From Actinomadura sp. NAK00032 (GTDB taxonomy: Bacteria > Actinomycetota > Actinomycetes > Streptosporangiales > Streptosporangiaceae): a DNA stretch of 64,000 nt. Numbering within the stretch: the stretch's first letter is position 1; every line of letters starts with the position of its first letter. Positions 35,193-43,647 of this stretch are shown here, one piece after another. The translations under genes and the position numbers were made by a program. The stretch covers positions 558,001 through 622,000 of the forward strand of contig NZ_CP054932.1 in the NCBI RefSeq assembly GCF_013364275.1. The letters run 5' to 3'. The notes under the pieces were generated by a model that ran no database searches, had not been told where the DNA came from, and saw only the letters and a program-made list of their open reading frames with translations.

Positions 35193-36251
35193 GTGAAGAC
35201 TCTGGATGATCGGGCGCTCAATCGGGCCGCTCTCGCTCGGCAGATGCTGCTCGATCGTGTGGACGTGCCGGTGCTCGATGCCGTCGCGCGGTTGGGCGGG
35301 TTGCAGGCTCAGGAGCCGCAGGAGCCGTTTGTTGGGCTCTGGTCGCGATTGCGCGGGTTCGATCCGGCGGAGCTGTCCGATTTGTTGAGCGGGCGCCGTG
35401 TGGTGCGCTTGCCGCTGATGCGGCGCACCATCCATCTCGTCAGCGCGGACGATGCCGTGGCCTGGCGGGCGCGGCACGACGCCATGCTGCGTCAGCGGGT
35501 GCTCGGCGTCTACCGGCAAGAACTCGACGGGGTGGACCTTGAGGAGCTTGCGGCGGCGGGGCGGGCGGTGATGGACGACGGGCAGCCCCGCACCATGGCC
35601 GAACTGGTCGACGCGGTCGCCGAGCGCTGGCCCGCGCCGGGGCGGCGGGCGCTTGGGGAGATGCTGGTCTCGGCGCTTCTGCCGATGGTGCAGACGCCGC
35701 CGCGCGGGGTGTGGCGCGCCAAGGGCGGTGTCCGCAACGCGCTTCTCTCGTCCTGGCTTGGACGGGAGATCGACCCGCTTCCCTCGGACGAGACCGACCC
35801 GGTCGGGCAGGTGCTGGTGCGGCGCTACCTCGCCGCGTTCGGCCCCGCGACGTCGTCCGACCTGCGGGCCTGGTGCGGTCTCGCCGGGCTGCCCGCCGCG
35901 GTCGCCGCGCTGCGGGACGAGCTGGTCGTCTTCCGCGACGAGCGGGGCCGCAAGCTGCTTGACCTCCCGCACGCCCCGCGCCCCGACCCGGACACGCCCG
36001 CCCCGGTCCGCTTCCTGCCGGCGTTCGACAACGCCATCCTCGGCTACCAGGACCGAAGCCGGATCATCGACGACGCTCACCGGGGCCTGTCGGTCGCCGG
36101 TGAGCGCGTTGTTCTGGTGGACGGGCGGGTGGCCGCGACGTGGAACGTCGAGGGGGGTGCTGTGGTCGTCTCTCCGCTGTATCCCCTGGCCAAGAGCGAC
36201 CAGGTTGACGTCGATGAGGAAGCGGAGCGCCTGGCGGCCTTCCTCTGCTGA
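35193..36251 (+). CDS. Winged-helix DNA-binding / AlkZ-like protein (HTH_42)
   Basis: 352 aa. Starts LNRAALARQMLLDR, then GGLQAQEPQEPFVGLWSRL with the Q-x-Q motif that is catalytic in AlkZ glycosylases, MRRTIHLVS, and a C-terminal FLPAFDNAILGYQDR. AlkZ-type enzymes unhook DNA crosslinks; many paralogues have unknown substrates. GTG 35193 chosen; ATG 35160 would add 11 residues. Confidence 0.82.
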   Translation: MKTLDDRALNRAALARQMLLDRVDVPVLDAVARLGGLQAQEPQEPFVGLWSRLRGFDPAELSDLLSGRRVVRLPLMRRTIHLVSADDAVAWRARHDAMLRQRVLGVYRQELDGVDLEELAAAGRAVMDDGQPRTMAELVDAVAERWPAPGRRALGEMLVSALLPMVQTPPRGVWRAKGGVRNALLSSWLGREIDPLPSDETDPVGQVLVRRYLAAFGPATSSDLRAWCGLAGLPAAVAALRDELVVFRDERGRKLLDLPHAPRPDPDTPAPVRFLPAFDNAILGYQDRSRIIDDAHRGLSVAGERVVLVDGRVAATWNVEGGAVVVSPLYPLAKSDQVDVDEEAERLAAFLC

Positions 36252-36257
36252 GCGGGG

Positions 36258-37046
36258 TCAGCCGTCGAGGTCGAGGAGGCGGGCCCAGACCGCTTGGGCG
36301 GTGTCCTGGTAGGTCTTGGTCAGTGCGACCAGCCGGTGGTGCGGGGACGGGTCGCAGAGTTCCTCGGGGAGCAGCGGGTCGTGCAGGATCGTCGCGATCG
36401 CGCGGCTGCCGAGCAGCAGGGACTCGCGGGCGAACTCCTCGGGGCTGAGGGTGGTCAGGCGGTCGCGGCTGCGGGTCAGCTCGTCGGCGGTGCGGGTCAG
36501 GGCCTCGGTGAGGGCGCCGGTGTCCCAGAGGGCGCGCAGTTCCCGGTCGGCGTCGGGGGCGAGGTCGTCGATCGCGAAGACGGTCGCGCCGGGGGCCATG
36601 CCGGTGCCGGTGAGCGTCTCGCGCAACCCCGGGATGCCGCCGCGAAGGTTGTCGGGACGGACGTGCAGCGCGCCGCGCCAGGCGTGGAAGCCGAGGAGTT
36701 GCAGGGCGCGGTCGTGGTGGCGGAGGGCGGCGCGGTCGCTGCGGGCGGTGGCGGAGTTCTCGACCGCGGCCCAGCGTCCCGTCCAGGGCACGCGGATGCC
36801 TTCGCGGGCCGTCCAGTGCTCGACGTGCGGGTAGGTGCGCAGCCGCTCGGGGCGCGGGAGGTAGACGCCGCGGCCGGCGCGCTCCAGCACGCCCTCCTCG
36901 TTCAGCCGCTTCGCCGCCATCCGGACGCTCGGCGCGCTCAGCCCGACGATCTCCCCGGCCCGGCACAGCGCCGCGATCGTGAACCGGGTGCGCGGGCTGG
37001 CCGTCACCAGGTCCAGGACGAGCTTGCGAGCGGTCGGCTCGAGCAT
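36258..37046 (-). CDS. PaaX-like transcriptional regulator
   Basis: 262 aa. N-terminal winged helix (RFTIAALCRAGEIVGLSAPS, VRMAAKRLNEEGVLER) and the PaaX C-terminal domain (REGIRVPWTGRWAAVE, LGFHAWRGALHVRPDNL). PaaX represses phenylacetate genes by sensing phenylacetyl-CoA, but here the divergent partners are a crotonase and an acyl-CoA ligase, so another acyl-CoA is likely. ATG 37046 has AGAAGG upstream. Confidence 0.88.
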   Translation of the reverse strand: MLEPTARKLVLDLVTASPRTRFTIAALCRAGEIVGLSAPSVRMAAKRLNEEGVLERAGRGVYLPRPERLRTYPHVEHWTAREGIRVPWTGRWAAVENSATARSDRAALRHHDRALQLLGFHAWRGALHVRPDNLRGGIPGLRETLTGTGMAPGATVFAIDDLAPDADRELRALWDTGALTEALTRTADELTRSRDRLTTLSPEEFARESLLLGSRAIATILHDPLLPEELCDPSPHHRLVALTKTYQDTAQAVWARLLDLDG

Positions 37047-37126
37047 TTGAAACACCTTCTAGACTGAATTTGCCAACGTGCGTTATAAGTGGAGCGGTCG
37101 TTTCACTGTAGGACCCGGAGGTGGCG

Positions 37127-37918
37127 ATGGCGGACGTGCGTGTCGAGGTGGCGGGGACCACCACCACGATCTGGATGGACCGGCCCGAGCGGCGCAACGC
37201 CGTCGACGGGCCGATGGCCGCCGAGCTGCGGGAGGCGTTCGAGGCGTTCGAGGCCGATCCGGGGCAGCGCGTCGCGGTGCTCGCCGGCAGCGGCGGGACG
37301 TTCTGCGCCGGCGCCGACCTGACCGCGCTGAGCGACCCCGCCCGCCACCACGAGGTCGATCCCGAGGGCGGCGGCAGCGGCCCGATGGGGCCGACCCGGA
37401 TGGCGCTGAGCAAGCCGCTCATCGCGGCCGTCAGCGGGTACGCGGTGGCGGGCGGGCTGGAGCTCGCCCTCCTCGCCGACCTGCGGATCGTCGAGCGCGA
37501 CGCGGTGTTCGGTGTCTTCTGCCGCCGCTGGGGCGTGCCGCTCATCGACGGCGGCACCGTCCGGCTGCCCCGCGTCGTCGGCCTCGGCCGCGCGCTCGAC
37601 CTGATCATGACGGGACGCCCCGTCGAGGCGGACGAGGCCCTCGCGATCGGCCTGGCCAACCGGGTCGTCGAACCGGGGGAGGCGGTCGACGCGGCCCGCG
37701 AACTCGCCCAGCGGATCGCGGCGTTCCCGTTCGAATGCGTGCTGGCCGACCGCGCCTCGACCTACGCCGGCCTCGACCTGCCCCTCGCCGAGGCACTGCG
37801 CAACGAGGGCGCCGCCGGCGTCCCCGTCGTGGTGCGCGAGGGCATGAACGGCGCCGCCCGGTTCGTCGCCGGCGCCGGCCGGCACGGGCGCTTCGCCGGA
37901 GAGGAGACCACCCCGTGA
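37127..37918 (+). CDS. Enoyl-CoA hydratase/isomerase (crotonase) family protein
   Basis: 263 aa. Crotonase fold: oxyanion-hole segments FCAGADLTALS and SGYAVAGGLELALLADLRI. The first catalytic Glu is present (Glu112), but the second, normally in Q-P-E, is replaced by Cys132 (FGVFCRRWGVPLIDGG), with Asp141 nearby. It may thus be a non-hydratase member. GGAGG precedes ATG 37127. Coupled to the following ligase by GTGA. Confidence 0.88.
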   Translation: MADVRVEVAGTTTTIWMDRPERRNAVDGPMAAELREAFEAFEADPGQRVAVLAGSGGTFCAGADLTALSDPARHHEVDPEGGGSGPMGPTRMALSKPLIAAVSGYAVAGGLELALLADLRIVERDAVFGVFCRRWGVPLIDGGTVRLPRVVGLGRALDLIMTGRPVEADEALAIGLANRVVEPGEAVDAARELAQRIAAFPFECVLADRASTYAGLDLPLAEALRNEGAAGVPVVVREGMNGAARFVAGAGRHGRFAGEETTP

Positions 37919-39444
37919 GCCCCACCACCCGTGAACTGATCGTCCGCGGCGCGCGGCAGCACACCGGCCGGACCGCCGTCGTGTTCGGCGACCGGGAGCT
38001 GACGTTCGGCCAGGTCGACGAGCTGAGCAACCGGCTCGCGCACGCGCTGGCGCGGGAGGGCGCCGGGCACCGCCGGCGCGTCGGCCTCCTGGTGAACAAC
38101 GGCCTGCTCAGCGTGCCGCTCGACTTCGCCTGCGTGAAGGCCGGGATCAACCGCGTCCCGCTCAACGCGCGGCTGTCGGTGGCCGAGCACGTCACGATGC
38201 TCACCGAGACCCGCTGCGAGCTGGTCGTGTTCGGCGCCGACCTGACCGACCGCGCCCGCGACCTGGCCGCCGCGCTGCCGGACGTGCGGTTCCTCGGCCT
38301 GGAGACCGCGCTGGACGGCGAGCCCCCGCTCATGGAGCGCGCCGAGAGCGCCCCCGCGACCCTGCCCGAGGTCGAGGTGGACGCCGGCGACGTCATCCTC
38401 ACGCTGTTCACGTCCGGGACGACCGGCACGCTGAAGGCGGCGCAGCACACCCAGGCGTCCTACGCGGGGATCTGCCGGAACGTGCTGCTCAACCTGTTCC
38501 CGGCCACGGCCGACGACGTCATGCTGCACGCGGCGAGCCTCATCCACGCCAGCGGGGTGTTCGTGCTGCCGCTGTGGCTGCGCGGCGGCCGCACCGTCAT
38601 CCTGCCGGGCTTCGCGCCCGAGCCGTTCCTGGACGCGATCGGACGCTACGGGGCCACGGCGGTCAACCTGGTGCCGACCATGATCCAGATGCTCGTCAAG
38701 CACCCGGCCTTCGCGGCGGCGGACGTCGCCACGCTGCGCCGCGTCATCTACGGCGCCTCGCCGATGCCGCGCCCCGTCATCGAGCGCGCCATGCGCGCGT
38801 GGGGCCGGGACCGGTTCTGGCAGTACTACGGGCAGACCGAGATCCCGCTGTGCATCGCGGTGCTGCGCCCCGAGGACCACACCGGCGACCGGCTCGCCGC
38901 CTGCGGGCAGATCGCCGCCGACATCGAGCTGCGGCTGCTGGACGAGGACGGCCGCGAGGCCGCCCCGGGCGAGCCGGGCGAGATCGTGGTGCGCGGGCCG
39001 TCCGCCACCGCCGGGTACTTCGACGCTCCGGAGCTGACCGGGCAGACCTTCCGCGACGGCTGGGTGCACACCCGCGACGTCGGCGTCCTCGACGGCGACG
39101 GCTTCCTGTTCCTCAAGGACCGGACGTCCGACATGATCATCAGCGGCGGTTACAACGTCTACCCGCGCGAGGTGGAGGACGTCCTGCTGGAGCACCCGGC
39201 GGTGCGCGAGGCGGCGGTCGTGGGGACGCCTGACGAGCGGTGGGTGGAGGCGGTCACGGCCGTCGTCGTCCTCGCCGAGGGGGTCGCTCCGGAGGACGGG
39301 CTGAGCGATCGGCTGGTCGAGCACGTGACCGAGCGGGTCGCCTCCTACAAGAAGCCACGCAAGATCATCTTCGCGGACGCCATCCCGAAGACCGCCGTCG
39401 GCAAGCTCGACCGCAAGACCCTGCGCGCCCGCTTCGCCGGGTGA
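37915..39444 (+). CDS. Class I acyl-CoA synthetase
   Basis: 509 aa. Motifs: FTSGTTGTLKAAQ near residue 166, YYGQTEIPLCI near 303, the RDGWVHTRDVG hinge and DRTSDMIISGGYNVYPRE near 405, and the C-terminal Lys in TAVGKLDRK. Substrate unknown. GTG 37915 overlaps the crotonase stop, so both enzymes are made from one transcript facing the PaaX-like gene. Confidence 0.9.
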   Translation: MSPTTRELIVRGARQHTGRTAVVFGDRELTFGQVDELSNRLAHALAREGAGHRRRVGLLVNNGLLSVPLDFACVKAGINRVPLNARLSVAEHVTMLTETRCELVVFGADLTDRARDLAAALPDVRFLGLETALDGEPPLMERAESAPATLPEVEVDAGDVILTLFTSGTTGTLKAAQHTQASYAGICRNVLLNLFPATADDVMLHAASLIHASGVFVLPLWLRGGRTVILPGFAPEPFLDAIGRYGATAVNLVPTMIQMLVKHPAFAAADVATLRRVIYGASPMPRPVIERAMRAWGRDRFWQYYGQTEIPLCIAVLRPEDHTGDRLAACGQIAADIELRLLDEDGREAAPGEPGEIVVRGPSATAGYFDAPELTGQTFRDGWVHTRDVGVLDGDGFLFLKDRTSDMIISGGYNVYPREVEDVLLEHPAVREAAVVGTPDERWVEAVTAVVVLAEGVAPEDGLSDRLVEHVTERVASYKKPRKIIFADAIPKTAVGKLDRKTLRARFAG

Positions 39445-39446
39445 GA

Positions 39447-42400
39447 TCACCGCGCGGTGATCCGGTCGAGGACGGCGGTGTAGGCGGGCCTGCGGTCGGG
39501 GCGGGCGCGGCCGGTGGCGTTCCTGAGATGGGGGACGGCCGGCGCGCCGATCAGCACGAGGCCGTCGGCGGCGGCCCCGCGCACCGTCGGGCGCGCGTCG
39601 GTGAGGAGGCCGACCAGGGCCTTGATGCCCGGTTCCCAGCCCGCGTGGGAGAGCGTCTTGACGGCGGACACGACGACGTCGGACCGTCGGTCGCCCAGGA
39701 GCCGCTCGGTCTGCTCCAGGTAGGCGGGCCGGTCCAGGACCCGGCGGGAGAGCCGGTGGGCGCGGGTGCGGACCGCCGGTGACGGGTGGCCGATCAGCTC
39801 GATCAGGAGTTCCCGCAGTTCGCGGCTCTCCGCCCCGCCGGTGCGGTCGTGGTCCTCGGCGAGCAGGTCGAGGGCGCGGCGGATCTGACCGGGCGTGCCG
39901 GTGCGGGCGGCGCGGAGGAGGTCGCCGCGTGCGGAAGGCTCCCGGCGGCCCGACGGTTCGCGCGTGCGTTCGCGGAGCGCGGCCAGCGCGGCGGCGTCGT
40001 CGGCCGCCGCGTGCGGTTCGCGGAGGGGGCCGTCCACCAGCGTGATCCGCTCGACCGGGTCTCGGTGTCCCTCGGCGTGCAGCCGCCGCCATGCCCTGGC
40101 CAGGGCGGGGGTGCTCCGCAGCCGGGCGCCCGCGAGCAGGTCGAGGACGCCCCAGGCACCGGCGTCGAGGTGGGCGGTCAGCGCTTCGGCCAGCCGGTCG
40201 GGATGGGCGCCGCGAAGGGCACGCTCGGCTGCGGCGCGGGTGGCGGGCGCGCCGTCGAGCCACCACGTCACGAGCCTCGGCAGGAGGGGCGCTCGGGACG
40301 CGGGGTCCAGGTGCGCCGCGACGCGTGCGACGCGTTCCCGGACGTCGTCGCGCGCGGTGTCCAGCTCCGCCTCCTCCAGCGAGAGCAAGGTCAGGGCGAG
40401 CCGGTCGGTGACCGGGATGTCCGCCTTGCCGTCCAGAAGGGCGCGGAGGACGGCGAGGCGGATCTCGGGTTCGGGCCAGCCGAGCAGGGTCCGCGCGGCG
40501 GCCGCCGACCGTGCGGGATCGTCCAGCATCGCCAGCAGGCGCTCGCGCTGCGCGGCCGAACGCGGCTGGTCCAGATCGCCGGAACGGGGGGTGCGGACGT
40601 CACGCTCGGTGCGCTGCGCCTGCTCGGCGAGGGTCCACGGCGGGGCGCCGAGGGGTTGCAGGTCGAGCATCCGGTCCAGCAGCCCGCCGCGCGCCTCGGC
40701 GGCGGCGGTGGGGTACGCGGCGATCAGCTCGTCGAGCCGTGCGCGCGAGTCGAGCCGGTGCCCGCCCTCGGGGCGCGGGCCGAGCCCGAACGCCTCCCGC
40801 AGCACGGCCTCCTCGCCGGTCGGCGCCGCCGCCAGGGCCCGTTCGAGGTCGCGGCGGGCCGGTATCCCGCCGCAGCGGCGCAGCAGCGCCAGCTCCGCCG
40901 GGCCCAGCACCGGCAGTGCGCGGATCCGCTCGGCGACCTCGGGCGCCCGGCCGCCGGGCAGGTGGGCGGCGGCCTCGCCGATCACCGCGAGGAGCCGCGG
41001 ACGGTGGGCCGCCCCGATCCCGGCGATGCCCGCGGCGAGCGTCCCGGCGGAGCGTGCGAACGTCTCCAGCTCGCCGGGGCTCCAGGGCGGCGGGCACAGC
41101 CGCATCGTCAGCCGCAGGACCGCGTCCCGCCGGGTCGCGGCGGCCAGGTCCAGCCAATGCGCCAGCATCGGACGCAGCTTGGTCGCGCGCCGGAAATCGG
41201 GCGCGTCCGGATCCTTCTCGTGCAGGTCCACGGCCTGGCGCGCGACGTCCGGGGCCCAGCCGTGCTCGGCCAGCTCGTCCACCGGGCTGCGGGACGGCTC
41301 GGGGCCGGCGAGGCGGGCGAGCAGGGCCGTTCCGGCCGGTGACCCCTGGGCGGCCAGCGCGCGGACCGCGCGTTCGGGGAGCGCACTGGCGAGGGCGTCG
41401 ACCAGCAGCCGGCGCGTCCGCGCGTCCTCGGCGCGGTCGGCCGCCGCGATCACGGTGGCGGCGTACCCGTCGCCGAGCACCGCTTGCAGCGCCGCGATCA
41501 GCTCCGCGCGCAGGCCGGGGTTGTCGTGCCGGCCGAGCCAGTCCAGCGGCTTCGGCGCCGTAGCGGGCGTGCCCGCGTGCGCCAGTGCTGCGGCGGCGGT
41601 CTTCTTGACGTTCATGTTCGGGTGGTCGAGGCACGCCGCGATCGCCTCCGCCGCGCCGTCCGCCCCGGCATGGCCGAGCGCCAGCAGCGCTTGGCGCACG
41701 GTCTGCACGTCCGCCGCAGTGGTCAGGGGGATCAGGCCGGCCGACAGCGCCCGCGCGTCGCGTCCGTCGGTGTCGCGGGCGAGCAGGGCGATGGCGTGCT
41801 TGCGCACATGGGGGTCGCGGTCGCGCAGGAGCGGGTGGATCCGCGCGCGGGTGCCCCGGTACGGGATCTCCAGGAGCATGCGGAGCAGGACGGCCCGCTC
41901 GGTCGGCGACGGGTCGGCCCCGTCCAGGAGGTCCAGCGCGATCACGGCGGCCAGCGCGTCGCCGGCCTCGTCCGCGTCCACCGCGCCGAGCAGGCAGCGG
42001 GGCCTGATCTTGCCGCGCCGGTACAGCCGCCCGCCCAGCTCCCGGAGGGCCGCGACGGCCTCCGCCGGGACCTGCGGCGGCTCGGCGTCCTGGACGTCGG
42101 ACACGACCCTCATGAGCAGGTCGGCGATGGCCGGGATCGTGGCGGCGTCGCCGTTGCGGGCCAGCGTGCACAGCGCGTCCACCGGACGTTCCGGATCGAG
42201 GCCCGAGCGCAGCAGCGCCAGCTCCCGCGCGTCGGGGGTGCCCAGGTCGGATGCGATCCGCGCGGGCAGGTCGCGCGGGTCGAGCCTGTCCAGCAGCGAG
42301 CGCCGCCCCTCGGGATCCGCGGTGAGGTGCCACAGGATTTCGAGGGCGCGCCGCCGGACGGGAAGCAGGTGGGACGGGATGTCGCCCGTCAGGTGCTCGC

Positions 42401-43550
42401 GCAGCGCATCGGCGGTTCGGTCGCCGCCCACGGCCTCCAGGGCGTCCAAGGCCGCCGCCGGTGCGCTGGGCAGCACCGCCAGGACGGCCTCCTCGGCGGC
42501 GGTGTGCTCCAGGGCCCGGACGGCCTCCAGGAAGGGGACGGGGTCCGGCGCGGAGGACAGCAGCCGGGTGACGGTCTCGCCGATGGGCAGGGTCCCCGTC
42601 CCCTGCGCGGCCAGGGCGACCAGCAGCTCCAGTCGCCGTGGCCAGGTCGGCTCGTCCGCCTCGCCGCCGGCCGCCTCGCGAAGCAGCGCGTTCCGGGACG
42701 TGTACAGCACGGTGGCGACATCGTCGGCGTCGACCGAGTGGTCGGCGAGGGCCAGGGCCACGATCGCGGGCACGTGCTCGTCGACCGGGAAGTGCCCGCG
42801 CTGGTGCATCTCCCTCAGGCAGCGGACGCACGGTGCGGCGAGCAGCAGCGGATCGGTACCGGCCAGGCGCACGAGGTCGCCGATGTCCTCGCGCGTCGCG
42901 AGCCCGCCGAGCAGCTCCAGCGCCCGGCGCCGGGTGCGGGGCGGGCCGTCCGGGTCGGCGGCCGCCGCGCGCAGCACGTCCCGGTGGCCGTGCCGCGCGG
43001 CGGCCTCGATCGCCGCGTCGGCGGCCGAGGGGTCGGTAAGGAACCGGTCGAACAGCTCACCGGGCACCGGGACGAGCGCCGCCCACGGCTCGGCGAGTTC
43101 GCGCAGCAGGGCCGCCGCGAGACCGGACGCGTTCCCGCCTGCGCCGGCGCGGCGGCTTTCCCCGTCAAGGAGTCCGAGCAGGAGCGAGCGGGCGCGGACC
43201 GGTGCGAGCAGGCCCGCCCGCACGGCCTCGCGCGTCAAGCGCAGTGCCTCCGTGCGCAGCACCGGATCGTCCTGCCCGGCCAGTTCCCCGGCCAGCCGCT
43301 CCGGATCGCGGGCGGCGGCGGCGTCCAGGCCGTGCACGGCCTGGTAGAGCAGCTCGCCGACGGGTTCGCCGGCCACGGTCCGGGGATCGCGGGCGATCTC
43401 GGCCCGCAGCCAGGCGATCTGGACCGGCACCGGCAGATCGGCCGTCCTCCACTGCGGCCACGGCTCCGCTCCGGGCGTGCGCAGATACCGCCGGGCCGTC
43501 GCCAGCGCCGCCTCGGGCGATTCGTTCCGATCGCCGTCCCCTGTCCCCAT
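39447..43550 (-). CDS. Giant HEAT-repeat protein
   Basis: 1,367 aa with no signal peptide or clear membrane helix. Many helical HEAT/PBS-lyase-like units are visible, for example LRDRDPHVRKHAIALLARDT, LDHPNMNVKKTAAAALAHAG, and at the C-terminus LLGDRRSDVVVSAVKTLSHA and LLTDARPTVRGAAADGLVLI. This is a scaffold architecture; partners are unknown. ATG 43550 is chosen; the open frame runs on antisense to the flavoprotein gene. Confidence 0.82.
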   Translation of the reverse strand: MGTGDGDRNESPEAALATARRYLRTPGAEPWPQWRTADLPVPVQIAWLRAEIARDPRTVAGEPVGELLYQAVHGLDAAAARDPERLAGELAGQDDPVLRTEALRLTREAVRAGLLAPVRARSLLLGLLDGESRRAGAGGNASGLAAALLRELAEPWAALVPVPGELFDRFLTDPSAADAAIEAAARHGHRDVLRAAAADPDGPPRTRRRALELLGGLATREDIGDLVRLAGTDPLLLAAPCVRCLREMHQRGHFPVDEHVPAIVALALADHSVDADDVATVLYTSRNALLREAAGGEADEPTWPRRLELLVALAAQGTGTLPIGETVTRLLSSAPDPVPFLEAVRALEHTAAEEAVLAVLPSAPAAALDALEAVGGDRTADALREHLTGDIPSHLLPVRRRALEILWHLTADPEGRRSLLDRLDPRDLPARIASDLGTPDARELALLRSGLDPERPVDALCTLARNGDAATIPAIADLLMRVVSDVQDAEPPQVPAEAVAALRELGGRLYRRGKIRPRCLLGAVDADEAGDALAAVIALDLLDGADPSPTERAVLLRMLLEIPYRGTRARIHPLLRDRDPHVRKHAIALLARDTDGRDARALSAGLIPLTTAADVQTVRQALLALGHAGADGAAEAIAACLDHPNMNVKKTAAAALAHAGTPATAPKPLDWLGRHDNPGLRAELIAALQAVLGDGYAATVIAAADRAEDARTRRLLVDALASALPERAVRALAAQGSPAGTALLARLAGPEPSRSPVDELAEHGWAPDVARQAVDLHEKDPDAPDFRRATKLRPMLAHWLDLAAATRRDAVLRLTMRLCPPPWSPGELETFARSAGTLAAGIAGIGAAHRPRLLAVIGEAAAHLPGGRAPEVAERIRALPVLGPAELALLRRCGGIPARRDLERALAAAPTGEEAVLREAFGLGPRPEGGHRLDSRARLDELIAAYPTAAAEARGGLLDRMLDLQPLGAPPWTLAEQAQRTERDVRTPRSGDLDQPRSAAQRERLLAMLDDPARSAAAARTLLGWPEPEIRLAVLRALLDGKADIPVTDRLALTLLSLEEAELDTARDDVRERVARVAAHLDPASRAPLLPRLVTWWLDGAPATRAAAERALRGAHPDRLAEALTAHLDAGAWGVLDLLAGARLRSTPALARAWRRLHAEGHRDPVERITLVDGPLREPHAAADDAAALAALRERTREPSGRREPSARGDLLRAARTGTPGQIRRALDLLAEDHDRTGGAESRELRELLIELIGHPSPAVRTRAHRLSRRVLDRPAYLEQTERLLGDRRSDVVVSAVKTLSHAGWEPGIKALVGLLTDARPTVRGAAADGLVLIGAPAVPHLRNATGRARPDRRPAYTAVLDRITAR

Positions 43551-43577
43551 AACGGCTGATCTTAGGAACTGCGAGCG

Positions 43578-43624
43578 TTGACAAGGCCTCGACCGTCCTC
43601 CTAGTTTCTGAAACGGCATTCCGT
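43578..43624 (+). promoter_or_regulatory. Promoter and operator of the flavoprotein-VOC operon
   Basis: TTGACA (43578-43583), 18-bp spacer, TAGTTT (43602-43607), then GAAACG-GC-ATTCCG (43610-43623). The same arrangement occurs on the other strand at 47095-47143. A second CTGAAAC copy lies at 43628-43634. Confidence 0.72.
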
Positions 43625-43647
43625 GTACTGAAACAGGAGGCGGGGCG

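Noticed and set aside
39895..43347. 1,150-codon plus-strand frame opposite the HEAT protein
   Set aside because: Almost pure Ser/Arg/Ala low-complexity translation, typical of antisense frames in GC-rich DNA.
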